DNA from: Polaromonas sp. C04
GTDB lineage: Bacteria > Pseudomonadota > Gammaproteobacteria > Burkholderiales > Burkholderiaceae_C
Length of the DNA: 64,000 nt
Reading direction: 5' to 3'
Assembly (NCBI RefSeq): GCF_002002705.1
Contig: NZ_MUNS01000031.1
Span: 219,419-283,418 of the forward strand
Shown: positions 35,150-43,953 of the stretch, in pieces
Layout of the letters: the number at the start of each line of letters is the position of its first letter
How positions within the stretch are numbered: position 1 is the stretch's first letter
Notes under the pieces: generated by a model
Told to the model about the DNA's origin: nothing
The model's database searches: none
The model's input: the letters and a program-made list of their open reading frames with translations, nothing else
Translations under genes and position numbers: made by a program

Positions 35150-35992
35150 TCAGAAAGTCACCCTTGGATCCAGCATGTCCCGCAGGCCGTCGCCGACGTA
35201 GTTGAACGCCAGGACGACGATGAATATGGCCAGCCCCGGGATTGCCAACAGATGCGGTGCGTTGAAGATATAGTCACGGCTTTCTCCGAGCATGGTCCCC
35301 CACTCGGCCGCTGGCGGTTGAATTCCCAGCCCCAGAAACCCGAGGCCTGCGGCCGCAATGATGGTCAGCCCGATATACAGGGTGCCCTGAACGATGATGG
35401 GCCCGATGATGTTCGGCATGATGTGTCGCACGATGATGCGCATATTGCTGCAACCGACCGCGCGGGCACTGCTGATGTACTCCTCGCCCTTGACGGCCAG
35501 CACCCCGCTGCGGATCAGGCGAACCATCGGCGGCACGGTGCTGGCACCCACGGCAATGATCACGTTGACCAGGCCCGTTCCCAGGACGGCCACAAAGGCC
35601 AGTGCCAGCAGAAAGGGCGGGAAGGCAAACAGCACATCGACCACGCGCTGGGTGGTCATGTCGGTTCTTCCGCCGATGTAGCTGGTCACCAGGCCGATGG
35701 GCAGGGCAACGGCAACGCCGAACGCCGCGGCGCCAATCCCGTACAGCAGCGATACCCGGGCGCCGTAGACGATGCGCACTGCCATATCGCGCCCCAGCTG
35801 ATCGGTGCCGAATGGGTGGCTCCACGACGGCCCGGCCAGCACCTTTGCGAGGTCCATCCGGTTGGGGTCACCCAGGTTGACGGCCCAGGGCAATACGATT
35901 GCAACACCTACCAGAATGATCAATATCAAGAGCGAGGCGAAGGCCGCCTTGTTCGCAGTGAATCGCCGCCATTTTGTGGATTCATGAATCAT
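35150..35992 (-). CDS. ABC transporter permease, DppC type
   Basis: A 280-residue inner-membrane permease. After one N-terminal helix (AAFASLLILIILVGVAIVLP) it has the family stretch HPFGTDQLGRDMAVRIVYG, then about five membrane segments. The coupling loop contains RHIMPNIIGPIIVQ, and the family motif LGLGIQPPAAEWGTM lies near the end. It starts 18 bases after the DppB-type stop. It pairs with 36011-36928. Confidence 0.94.
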   Translation of the reverse strand: MIHESTKWRRFTANKAAFASLLILIILVGVAIVLPWAVNLGDPNRMDLAKVLAGPSWSHPFGTDQLGRDMAVRIVYGARVSLLYGIGAAAFGVAVALPIGLVTSYIGGRTDMTTQRVVDVLFAFPPFLLALAFVAVLGTGLVNVIIAVGASTVPPMVRLIRSGVLAVKGEEYISSARAVGCSNMRIIVRHIMPNIIGPIIVQGTLYIGLTIIAAAGLGFLGLGIQPPAAEWGTMLGESRDYIFNAPHLLAIPGLAIFIVVLAFNYVGDGLRDMLDPRVTF

Positions 35993-36010
35993 GGTGGAGT
36001 TCCAGACTAA

Positions 36011-36928
36011 TTAGTTACGGATCCGCGGATCGAATACGGCATAGGACAAATCGACCAGCAGGTTGATGACGATGATCAGCGCGCCATACACCAGGATCAC
36101 CCCCTGAACGATGGGAAAGTCGCGCGCAAAAATGGAGTCCACCAGCAGCCTGCCGATCCCGGGCCAGCTGAACACGACTTCTGTCAGCACGGCACCCCCC
36201 ATCAGCTGCCCGAATTGAAGGCCAATCACTGTAATCACGGGCAGCATGGCATTGCGCAAGCCGTGCCTGCTGATGACCAGCCAGTCCTCGACCCCCTTGG
36301 CGCGGGCCGTTCTGATGTAATCCTGCTTCAGGACCTCTAGCATCGCGGCGCGCGTCACCCGGGCAATCAGGGCAAGGCTGAATGAGGCCAGCGTCAGCGT
36401 GGGCAATATCCAGCTTTTCCAGGTCAGCATGCCTGCAGAAGGCAAGAGCTGGAAGTGCACCGAAAAAAGCAATATCAGCAGCAGTCCGAGCCAGAAAGTC
36501 GGCATCGAGCTGGCACCGATGGCCATCGCTGATACGCCGTAATCCAGCGGCGAATTGGGGCGCAGCGCGGCCAGGATGCCCAGCAGGATGCCTGCCACGG
36601 TGGCGGTCAGCACTGCAGCAATGGCCAGGCCGACGGTGGCAGGCAGTCGGTCCACAATTTCCATAGTCACGGAGCGGCCAGACCGCGCCGAGACACCCAG
36701 ATCCCCAACGGCCACCCCCTTCAGGTAGAAACTGAACTGAGCAGGCAGGCTCTGGTCCAGTTTCAGCTCCTCGCGGATGCGTTGGACGTCCTGTGGCGAC
36801 GCATTCAGTCCGGCGATGACCCGGGCGGGATCGCCCGGCAAGGCCTGCACCATGCCAAATACCAGTACACAGACGCCGAACAGCGTCGCCAGCGATCCAA
36901 TCAATCGACGAATTACTAATTCACGCAT
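36011..36928 (-). CDS. ABC transporter permease, DppB type
   Basis: A 305-residue inner-membrane permease with the DppB N-terminal pattern (VLVFGMVQALPGDPARVIAG), the coupling loop region EDWLVISRHGLRNAMLPVIT and the C-terminal EVVFSWPGIGRLLVDSI. It lies 112 bases downstream of the substrate-binding protein gene in the same leftward unit. Confidence 0.94.
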   Translation of the reverse strand: MRELVIRRLIGSLATLFGVCVLVFGMVQALPGDPARVIAGLNASPQDVQRIREELKLDQSLPAQFSFYLKGVAVGDLGVSARSGRSVTMEIVDRLPATVGLAIAAVLTATVAGILLGILAALRPNSPLDYGVSAMAIGASSMPTFWLGLLLILLFSVHFQLLPSAGMLTWKSWILPTLTLASFSLALIARVTRAAMLEVLKQDYIRTARAKGVEDWLVISRHGLRNAMLPVITVIGLQFGQLMGGAVLTEVVFSWPGIGRLLVDSIFARDFPIVQGVILVYGALIIVINLLVDLSYAVFDPRIRN

Positions 36929-37040
36929 TCTGCAGCCTCATAGGGTCACTTTGCGAACCAATCGGTCGCGCAGGCAGGTGTCCGTACCTCGCGCGAGGCA
37001 GCGGCACATGCCACCTGGCGCGACCGGTATTCAAGTTGCT

Positions 37041-38651
37041 TCAGTTGGAGTTCAGAGGCCGTGCGTCATACGCCCGATACATCTCGTTGGGCAGCGTCTC
37101 GACACCGGTGATGTTGGCGCTCGTCACGATCGGGATTCCCTGATTCCACAAAAATACCCAAGGAGCGTCCGCCCACATGATTTTCTGGGCCTGGCAGTAC
37201 AGGTCGTCGCGCTTTTGCTTGTCCGGTTCCTTGCCGGCCTCCTTCCACAATTTGTCGAATTTTTCATTCTGGTAGAAGGCGGTGTTGTATCCATTGGGCG
37301 GGAATGCTGAAGAACCCGCAGCGAACAGCGCAAAGCCCGGGGTGGCGGCCGCTGGAGTGGAGCCAGCATAGCCGAACATATTGATCTGTGCACCCTGTTT
37401 GGCCGATGGTTCGGCGACCCAGGCCAGGTAGGTGGCCCAGTCGGTGGTTCGGACCGTCGACTTCACGCCCACTTGCTGAAAATAAGCGGCGATTGCCTGG
37501 GTTGCCTGCCTGTCCTGGATGTAATGACCATTGGGTGCAATCAGCTTGACGGTCAGATCCGTAGCCCCTGCTTCGCTCAACAGCTTCCGCGCCTTTTCAG
37601 GGTCGTACTTGTAAAAACCGGTATCACAATAGCTGGCCATCAAATTGGAAAGCGGCGAGTGGGTCGGTGTGGCTGCCCCGAACAAGATGTTCTTGATGAT
37701 CGATTGCTTGTCCACTGCATAGTTCAGCGCTTGCCTGACGCGCACATCCGAAAACGCGGTTGATTGGTTGTTCATCGCCATGTAGACGACGCGTGTCGTC
37801 GGGCCAATGATGACCTTGATCTTCGGGTTTTTCTTGAGCTTGTCTATATCGACGCTGGGCGGCTGCATGATCATGTCGGCCTGGCCGGACAGCACAGCCG
37901 CTTCGCGCGAGGCTGGTTCGGGCATGATCAGGATCTTGATCGTCTTGTAATAAGGCTTTTTCCCCCAGTATGAATCCCATCGATCGAACGTGAGGTGATC
38001 GCCCCCTACGTATTCGCGGAACTTGAAAGGGCCTGTCCCCACGGGATAGACGATTTTCTCGTAACTGTTGCCATGCTTGTTGATGCTGGCCGGAGACATC
38101 ATGGCCGCTGGCCCCGTGACCAGGGAACCCACGAAAGCGGGGGTGGGTGCCGTTAGCGTAATGCGCACGGTATGATCGTCAAGCGCCTTGACCTTGTCCA
38201 CGGTCTCAAAATAGCCGCGCAGCGGTACGCGGATCTTCTTGTCCAGCACGCGGTCGAAATTGAATTTCACAGCCTCTGCATTGAACGGCGAGCCATCCTG
38301 GAACTTCACGTTCTTTCGCAGATGAAAGGTCACCTGAAGGCCGTCTTCGCTGGTCTCCCAACTCTCGGCCAGCGCGGGCGACAGGGAACCGTCAGGCTCC
38401 AGGCGCACCAAAGGCTCCACCACGAATTCCATGTAATTCATGACCGCCGTGCTGCCCTGTCCCTGGACGTCCAGCGTGTCTGGTTCGGTACCCGCGCCGA
38501 TTGTGAACAGGTCGTTCGAAGGCGCTGCCTGCGAGATGTGTGGCAGGCCAGTGGCCATGGCTGCGACAAAGACACCCGCAAGCGCGAGGCTCAGGGCGTG
38601 GCTGCGTTGCCTGGTTGGTTTCCTCGCGCGTTCAGATTGGATCACTTTCAT
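37041..38651 (-). CDS. ABC transporter substrate-binding protein, family 5
   Basis: A 536-residue periplasmic receptor for the Dpp-type importer. It has a basic N-terminus and hydrophobic leader (HALSLALAGVFVAAMATGLP) with a likely cleavage near SQAAPSN. Family-5 motifs follow: EPDTLDVQGQ, HLRKNVKFQDGSPFNAEAVK and GTGPFKFREYVGG. ATG 38651 is preferred over an upstream in-frame start at 38699 because GGAGA lies 8 bases upstream of it. Ligand unknown; the two flanking amidohydrolases suggest a nitrogen compound with an amide, ring C-N or guanidine bond. Confidence 0.92.
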   Translation of the reverse strand: MKVIQSERARKPTRQRSHALSLALAGVFVAAMATGLPHISQAAPSNDLFTIGAGTEPDTLDVQGQGSTAVMNYMEFVVEPLVRLEPDGSLSPALAESWETSEDGLQVTFHLRKNVKFQDGSPFNAEAVKFNFDRVLDKKIRVPLRGYFETVDKVKALDDHTVRITLTAPTPAFVGSLVTGPAAMMSPASINKHGNSYEKIVYPVGTGPFKFREYVGGDHLTFDRWDSYWGKKPYYKTIKILIMPEPASREAAVLSGQADMIMQPPSVDIDKLKKNPKIKVIIGPTTRVVYMAMNNQSTAFSDVRVRQALNYAVDKQSIIKNILFGAATPTHSPLSNLMASYCDTGFYKYDPEKARKLLSEAGATDLTVKLIAPNGHYIQDRQATQAIAAYFQQVGVKSTVRTTDWATYLAWVAEPSAKQGAQINMFGYAGSTPAAATPGFALFAAGSSAFPPNGYNTAFYQNEKFDKLWKEAGKEPDKQKRDDLYCQAQKIMWADAPWVFLWNQGIPIVTSANITGVETLPNEMYRAYDARPLNSN

Positions 38652-38908
38652 TTCAACGTCTCCTTTTGTCTTGTGCAACTGAACGTCAGTTGCGCTCAAT
38701 GTTTAGTTATGGGTCAGGTCTTGGGCCGACTGCTTGATGACTTCTTTCTTCGTTTCTCCTTTTATTGCCGGTGGGCAGCCGTCTGGTGATGAGTCCGGCC
38801 TGTTCATCCTGACCCGGGGTCAAGCCGGCACGTTTGAAGCTGCTTGTTGAATGGTGTCTCGGTGGCTCAAGGGGGCCAGGCCCTCCGTGAGCTGTTGTGA
38901 GCCGCAGT
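38652..38908. other. Leader between amidohydrolase B and the transport genes
   Basis: About 257 bases with no credible gene. A second promoter or processing site may lie here, as the spacing is large for the middle of an operon. Nothing specific was identified. Confidence 0.3.
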
Positions 38909-40345
38909 TCAACCCCTGGAATTGGGCGGCGGCGGGGCGTCGAACCAACCTTCCTTCTGCAACCCTTCCCAAATCCGCTTGCTGGCCTCACCGCCCTCGG
39001 AGACCACGCGGCCTTCGTCGGCGGCCACGAGCTTGCCGTCGTGGACCTGCATGCGGCCGTTGATCATGACATGGCGCACGTTCCTGCCGCTGGAGTACAG
39101 CAGATGATGCAGCGGCTCGGGGGGCAGGGCGCCCACGCCACCCAGTGGCTTGGTCACATCCACCACGCACAGATCGGCCTTGGCACCGGGGGCCAGCCGC
39201 CCGAGATCACCACGACGCAGCATGTTTGCCCCGCCAACGGTTGCCGCGCGAATTGTGTCGGCAATCAGTGGACGCTGCATCTTGGCCTTGCTGTCCTTTT
39301 CCAGCAGACTCATGCGCAGCTGGCCGTTCAGGGTGGCCAGTTTGATGTTTTCCATGTAGTCGTTGCCGATCTGGTCGATTCCCAGCGAGATGTTCAGACC
39401 TCCTGCCAGGGCTTCGGGCAATGGCTGCGAGGCCTGGTGCAACATGCTTGCCATGCAGGCGCAATGTACATAATTCACGCCATGGCGTTTCAGGATGGCC
39501 GGATCCTTCTCCATGTCCATCTTGTACAGGTGGGCGGCGATGACCTGCTGGTCAAAGAATCCCAGGCTTTCCAGCCAGGCAACCGGGCGCATGCCCCACA
39601 TGCGCTCGCATGCTTCCACTTCGCGGATGCGCTGGGCCAGGTGAATGTGAACGCCATTGCCCAGTTTGGCAGCGGCCGCCTTGACTGCTGCCAGTGTTTC
39701 TGGCGTATGCGTGTCGGCGGCATGGATCGCCATCTGGGCACGCACGAGATCATCGTCCGACTGGTTGATTTCGAGTCCGAATTGCAGCGCTTCCTCGATA
39801 TCACGCAGGGTTTCTGGGACAGAATCCAGCAGGACCCGATCGTCGGTGCGATACCAGATTTTCATCAGCCGGTCGCTGTTCGGTACGATGACGCTGACAT
39901 AAGCACGCACGCCCCAGGCGCGCGCCACCCGCACGAACGACTTGGCATAGCGAACCGAGCCGCTCATCTCGACGAATGTGGTGCAGCCCGATTTGACTAT
40001 CTCGGCCATGTTGTAGGCGGTCAGCGCGTCCAGTTCCTCGTCGCTGAAGTTTTCCACCATGGCGCAGGGGCGGTCCATGAAGCGTCCGCTTTCGATCAGG
40101 CCACGCGCCGGGCTGCTGATGCAGGTGTGCGTGTGTCCGGAAATGAAGCCCGGCAGAACCAGGCAGTCGCTGGCGTCGACGCGCGCTTGCCAGCCCTGCA
40201 CCTTGCCTGGGCGGATGTCGACGATCTCCGAGTCGCGGATCACGATCGACACATCTTTTTCGAGCACTTGCTTTCCGTTGCGCTCCACCAGGGCCCAACC
40301 TGCCTCAATGACACAATCTTGATCGGAATTGTGGTTTCTAGTCAT
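38909..40345 (-). CDS. Amidohydrolase-family metal-dependent hydrolase, copy B
   Basis: A 478-residue amidohydrolase-superfamily enzyme, homologous in plan to copy A at 31481-32863 but distinct in detail. Metal-site residues are His-x-His in ISGHTHTCISS (about residue 71), His in HIHLAQRIRE, His in VIAAHLYKMD and a probable Asp in LGIDQIGND; copy A instead has GTDSHGMN here. The C-terminal GRLAPGAKADLCVVDV is typical of deaminases and related hydrolases. It is the first gene of the leftward unit and faces the LysR gene across a 279-base control region. Confidence 0.9.
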   Translation of the reverse strand: MTRNHNSDQDCVIEAGWALVERNGKQVLEKDVSIVIRDSEIVDIRPGKVQGWQARVDASDCLVLPGFISGHTHTCISSPARGLIESGRFMDRPCAMVENFSDEELDALTAYNMAEIVKSGCTTFVEMSGSVRYAKSFVRVARAWGVRAYVSVIVPNSDRLMKIWYRTDDRVLLDSVPETLRDIEEALQFGLEINQSDDDLVRAQMAIHAADTHTPETLAAVKAAAAKLGNGVHIHLAQRIREVEACERMWGMRPVAWLESLGFFDQQVIAAHLYKMDMEKDPAILKRHGVNYVHCACMASMLHQASQPLPEALAGGLNISLGIDQIGNDYMENIKLATLNGQLRMSLLEKDSKAKMQRPLIADTIRAATVGGANMLRRGDLGRLAPGAKADLCVVDVTKPLGGVGALPPEPLHHLLYSSGRNVRHVMINGRMQVHDGKLVAADEGRVVSEGGEASKRIWEGLQKEGWFDAPPPPNSRG

Positions 40346-40624
40346 CTCTTTCCTCCGGAAACTGCATCAGAACGGGGCACGCTAACACTGATGCAAGACA
40401 TTCATAACAATATTTTTTAGGCCATCTCACGTATGGCCTCACGTATCACACAGGTATTTACAATTTTATTCATGGATCTTCATAATCAACGTGCTACGTA
40501 TGATCACAAGGATACAGTCCATGGTTCCAACTGGTTCCAACCTGTGCTTGAAGCAGATCGTAATGGGCGATGAAGATTCTTCCCAATACTGTTTTTATAT
40601 GAATAATTAACACAAAAGATATAG
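40346..40624. promoter_or_regulatory. Divergent promoter region between amidohydrolase operon and LysR gene
   Basis: 279 relatively AT-rich bases. CTCACGTAT occurs at 40426-40434 and 40438-40446, start-to-start 12 bases, with a further ACGTAT at 40496-40501. TGGTTCCAAC is tandemly repeated at 40522-40531 and 40532-40541, one helical turn apart. These are candidate binding sites for the LysR protein or another regulator. The divergent layout is standard for LysR-controlled catabolic operons. Confidence 0.6.
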
Positions 40625-41611
40625 ATGCTCAACCTTCAATCGCTGCGCTGCTTCGTCGCGGTGGCAGACCATTTGAACTTCACCCGGGCGGCTGCGAGTC
40701 TGAACATGGCGCAGCCCGCACTGACCCGCACCATCAATCAGCTGGAGGATCGTCTGGGCGCGCCGCTTCTGAGTCGCGACACGCGCAACGTGCGCCTGAC
40801 GGCAATCGGGCAGCTTGTCCTGGAAGAGGCCCGCAAGACCCTGACGCAGGCGTTGCGCACAGAGCGCCTTGGGCGTGAAATGGCGCTTGGGCAAACCGGG
40901 CAGTTGAATATCGGCTACACGGCCTTTGTGGTGGCCGACCCGCTGGCACCGCTGCTGCGGCAGTTCAGCGTATTGAAGCCGAACGTGCGGATCGAGCTGA
41001 ACAATAATCCGACAGAACTGCAATTGCCTGCCCTGTTGAACGCCTCGGTGGATGCAGCACTGATGCTTGGCCCGATCTCGATTCCCGGAGTCCTGACTTG
41101 CAAGATCCGCGAAGAACCGCTGAGTGTCGTGATGCCGCGGGACCACGTGCTTGCGGAAAAAGACGCCATCACTGCGTCGGATCTGCACAAGGTCAAGCTG
41201 GTGGTCGGTACGGAAAATCAGTGGAGTGTCTACCGCCGGGCCATCTTCTCGGAATTTGATCGTTGCGGCGTGCTGCCGCGGATCTCTCAGGAAGCGCCCA
41301 CGCCCGAGGCGATTTTCTGGCTGGTGATAGCCGATCTTGGAGTGACGATTTTCCCTACTTCCTACGCGCACCACCTGGCGCAGGCATACTCGGCCGACTT
41401 GATGTCAGTCCGTCCCTTTGTCACGCAGAAGTCCGGACTCAGCACGCTATGTGCCTGGCGCAAGGACAATCTGAATCCCGTGTTGCCAACATTCATTCAG
41501 TGCCTGAAGGCGCAACTGGAGCAGGAGGCCTCGGACCCCGCCCGTGTGCTTGCGGCGCTGCGTCGCGCCCCCGCCGGTTCGCGAACGCCGCCCGGCCTTT
41601 CCGCTGAATAG
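40625..41611 (+). CDS. LysR-family transcriptional regulator
   Basis: A 328-residue regulator. The N-terminal helix-turn-helix is LRCFVAVADHLNFTRAAASL then NMAQPALTRTINQLEDRLGA (residues 5-44), typical of LysR proteins. The rest is the effector domain (LNIGYTAFVVADPLAPLLRQ at about residues 97-116). It is transcribed away from the amidohydrolase/transporter unit and probably activates it when a pathway compound is bound. The last about 25 residues (RRAPAGSRTPPGLSAE) are low-complexity and lie directly next to recombinase relic DNA, so the tail may be altered. Confidence 0.93.
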   Translation: MLNLQSLRCFVAVADHLNFTRAAASLNMAQPALTRTINQLEDRLGAPLLSRDTRNVRLTAIGQLVLEEARKTLTQALRTERLGREMALGQTGQLNIGYTAFVVADPLAPLLRQFSVLKPNVRIELNNNPTELQLPALLNASVDAALMLGPISIPGVLTCKIREEPLSVVMPRDHVLAEKDAITASDLHKVKLVVGTENQWSVYRRAIFSEFDRCGVLPRISQEAPTPEAIFWLVIADLGVTIFPTSYAHHLAQAYSADLMSVRPFVTQKSGLSTLCAWRKDNLNPVLPTFIQCLKAQLEQEASDPARVLAALRRAPAGSRTPPGLSAE

Positions 41612-41637
41612 CCCCTCGGTCCCCTGGCGGGCTGCGC

Positions 41638-42401
41638 GGCATCCACGCCAGCTTTCTCCAGCGCCCTCCCGACACAGCCACAGTGGAAGATCTGCGGCGC
41701 TTCCAGTTGCACCTGGTCGATCGCGGCGTCTCGCCGATCGCCCTCAATGCCACCATCACCGGCTTGAAGTTCTTCTTCGATGTCACGCTCGACCGAGGCG
41801 AGCTGATGGCCAGGATGAGCTACGTGTGTGTGGCCTAGAAGCTGCCGGTGGTGCTGAGTCGCGAGAAGGTGGCGCGTCTGATCGCTGCGGCCTCCAACCT
41901 GAAGTACCACACGGCACTGTCTATCGCCTACGGCACGGGACTGTGGGTCAGTGAGATTGTTGCGCTGAAGGTGGGCGACATCGACAGCCAGCGCATGACC
42001 TTGCGCGTCGAGCAGGGCAAAGGCCGCAAGGATCGCTACGCCATGCTCTCGCCGGTGCTGCTGGAGCGGCTGCGCGCCTGGTGGCGATTCGCACATGCAC
42101 ACGGCAAGATGCTGCCGGGCGGTTGGCTGTTCCCGGGCATGAACCCGGTGGATCCTTTGACGGCACGCCAGCTCAACGGCGCGGTTCACGACGCCGCCGA
42201 GGCGGCCAGGATCGACAAGCGTGTCTCCATGCACACGCTGCGCCACAGCTTCGCCACGCACCTGCTGGAGCAAAAGGTGGACATCCGTGTGATCCAGGTG
42301 ATGCTGGGACACAAGAAGCTGGAGACGACATCGATTTCACGCACGTGGCCACCGAGGTCCTGCGTGAGGTCGTCAGCCCACTGGAGAGGCTACCGGCATA
42401 G
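41638..42401 (+). pseudogene. Tyrosine recombinase of the type linked to IS91 elements, broken
   Basis: One frame reads GIHASFLQRPPDTATVEDLR then RFQLHLVDRGVSPIALNATI, hits an in-frame TAG at 41836-41838, and continues KLPVVLSREKVARLIAAASN, SIAYGTGLWVSEIVALKVGD (catalytic Arg replaced by Trp-Val in the usual GLRxSE box), GKGRKDRYAML, MHTLRHSFATHLLE and VMLGHKKLETT. Near 42330 the frame shifts and the end THVATEVLREVVSPLERLPA follows in another frame. The N-terminal start is also missing. The active-site HxLRH box remains. It is a dead relic at the border between the LysR unit and the Rieske cluster. Confidence 0.85.
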
Positions 42402-42646
42402 GGTGGCTTGAGGCGCGCCGGGCCGATCTGCAGGCGAAAGCGGCCAATCATCGGTGTCGGCTTACCGGAACCCAATTGAATTCCAGTCAACGGTCGTTCA
42501 TGACCGGCTTGACGACCCGATGCAAACTGCTGCGTGAGTCGGCAGCGGACCTTCGTCTTCGCCGCAATTTCCGGGCGAAGCTGATCGGCTCGCCCAGCGA
42601 CCATCATCTGTCACGAACGACAAGCGCAATGCTGCTGAGTCCACGC
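42402..42646. other. Relic junction DNA
   Basis: About 245 bases between the recombinase relic and the LivM fragment. Probably the flank of a decayed IS91-type element. No gene or clear repeat seen. Confidence 0.3.
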
Positions 42647-42889
42647 TTGAAGACCGTGGTGCTCGGCTTCGCCACGTTGTCGGATGTGCACTGGTCGCTG
42701 TCGGGCGAGGTCGTGCTGATGACCTTGCTCGGCGGCATGGGCACCTTCACCGGGCCAGTGCCGGGCGCATTGGCGGTGCTCAGGCTGCAGAACTTCCTTG
42801 CCGACCGCGTCGGCTCGCAGGTGCAGGTCATCATCAGAGCCATCTTTGTCGTTTGCGTCAGCGCCTTCCGCCACGGTTTGATCGGTGAG
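42647..42889 (+). pseudogene. LivM-type branched-chain amino acid ABC permease, C-terminal fragment
   Basis: Eighty-one residues read LKTVVLGFATLSDVHWSLSG then EVVLMTLLGGMGTFTGPVPG, LQNFLADRVGSQVQVIIRAI and FVVCVSAFRHGLIGE. This matches the C-terminal end of LivM permeases (usual HWSMSGEVVLMTLLGGMGT...GPV.GA). The first about 250 residues are gone, and no livG, livF or livH is nearby. It shows that this site once held a Liv transporter locus. Confidence 0.8.
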
Positions 42890-43053
42890 CCGCTCGCTTG
42901 GACGGCGTCTGCCTTGAGACGCCACGGCAGAAGAGACGGCGGGGCACCTGACTCCAAAAGTGAAAAAATCTTGCGAAATAGTGAAATACAATGGCGCCGA
43001 GAATCGGTGGCCGATAGTCCGCCTTCATATTGATCTGACAAGGGCTTCAAAAC

Positions 43054-43953
43054 ATGGTGCAGCAGAGCGCGAAAACGCGGAAAGACCCCATACTTTCGCG
43101 GAAGACGAAGGCCTCGGCCAGTGGGGAGCCGGCAGCCGTCGGATCGCTGTCACGTGGGCTGCAGATCGTCGACGTCCTTACGTCTGCCCAGGGCTGTCTT
43201 ACGCTGTCCGAAGTTGCCGCGCTGACGGGTCTCGACGCCAGCACCACACTTCGGTTGCTTCACGCACTCAGCGAGCATGGGTATGTCGTACGGGATGACT
43301 CCGCCAAACGCTATATGGCAGGACCTCGCGCACTCTCTCCGCTGTCGCTGTTCCACCCGCTCACCCTGTTTCGCCGAGAAGCGGAACAGGTCCTGAGATC
43401 GCTGCAGCAAAACACGGGGGAAACTTGCGCGCTGGTTCTGTTCCTGGGCAACGAACGCCTCGTGGTCGACTTCATCCGCGGCAGGCAGCCGCTTTCGCCG
43501 TACTACGACACATGGCTCAAGAGCCCGCTGCATGGTTCGGCATCCGGAAAGATTCTGTTGGCATGGCTTTCCGATGCAGAGCGGGAGCAATTGCTGGGAG
43601 CGGGCCCCTATATGGCGCACACCCCAAAGACGGTGACGGATCCGGTGATCTTCAAAGATCGGCTCGAGGAAATCTGCCGTCAAGGCTATGCAGTGGCGCG
43701 CGACGACGCCTATCAAAACCTGGTAGCCATCGGCGTGCCACTGATGATGCCAACTCACAGCCGGCCCATGGGGTGCCTGGTGGTCACCTGTACCAGCCAA
43801 TTGCTGCCCGAAGACGCCGAGGCCGACATCGTGAGCAGCTTGAAGGCTGCTGCAGCGCTGCTCATAAACAGTTCGCCGAGCTTGCAGGTTCTCAGGCACT
43901 GGACCCCGCGCGGCGCGCAGCGGCAGGTTCGCGCAAGTTCAGATCGAACGTAG
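43054..43953 (+). CDS. IclR-family transcriptional regulator (copy 1)
   Basis: A 299-residue regulator. The N-terminal winged helix-turn-helix is SLSRGLQIVDVLTSAQGCLT then LSEVAALTGLDASTTLRLLH (about residues 33-72), followed by the IclR effector domain (ETCALVLFLGNERLVVDFIR). It is homologous over its full length to the IclR at 53062-53961, including the conserved LSPYYxxWLKSPLHGSASG. Its end overlaps by 15 bases the end of the convergent MFS gene. The pair of IclR genes bracket the Rieske oxygenase cluster. The ribosome-binding site before ATG 43054 is weak. Confidence 0.93.
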   Translation: MVQQSAKTRKDPILSRKTKASASGEPAAVGSLSRGLQIVDVLTSAQGCLTLSEVAALTGLDASTTLRLLHALSEHGYVVRDDSAKRYMAGPRALSPLSLFHPLTLFRREAEQVLRSLQQNTGETCALVLFLGNERLVVDFIRGRQPLSPYYDTWLKSPLHGSASGKILLAWLSDAEREQLLGAGPYMAHTPKTVTDPVIFKDRLEEICRQGYAVARDDAYQNLVAIGVPLMMPTHSRPMGCLVVTCTSQLLPEDAEADIVSSLKAAAALLINSSPSLQVLRHWTPRGAQRQVRASSDRT

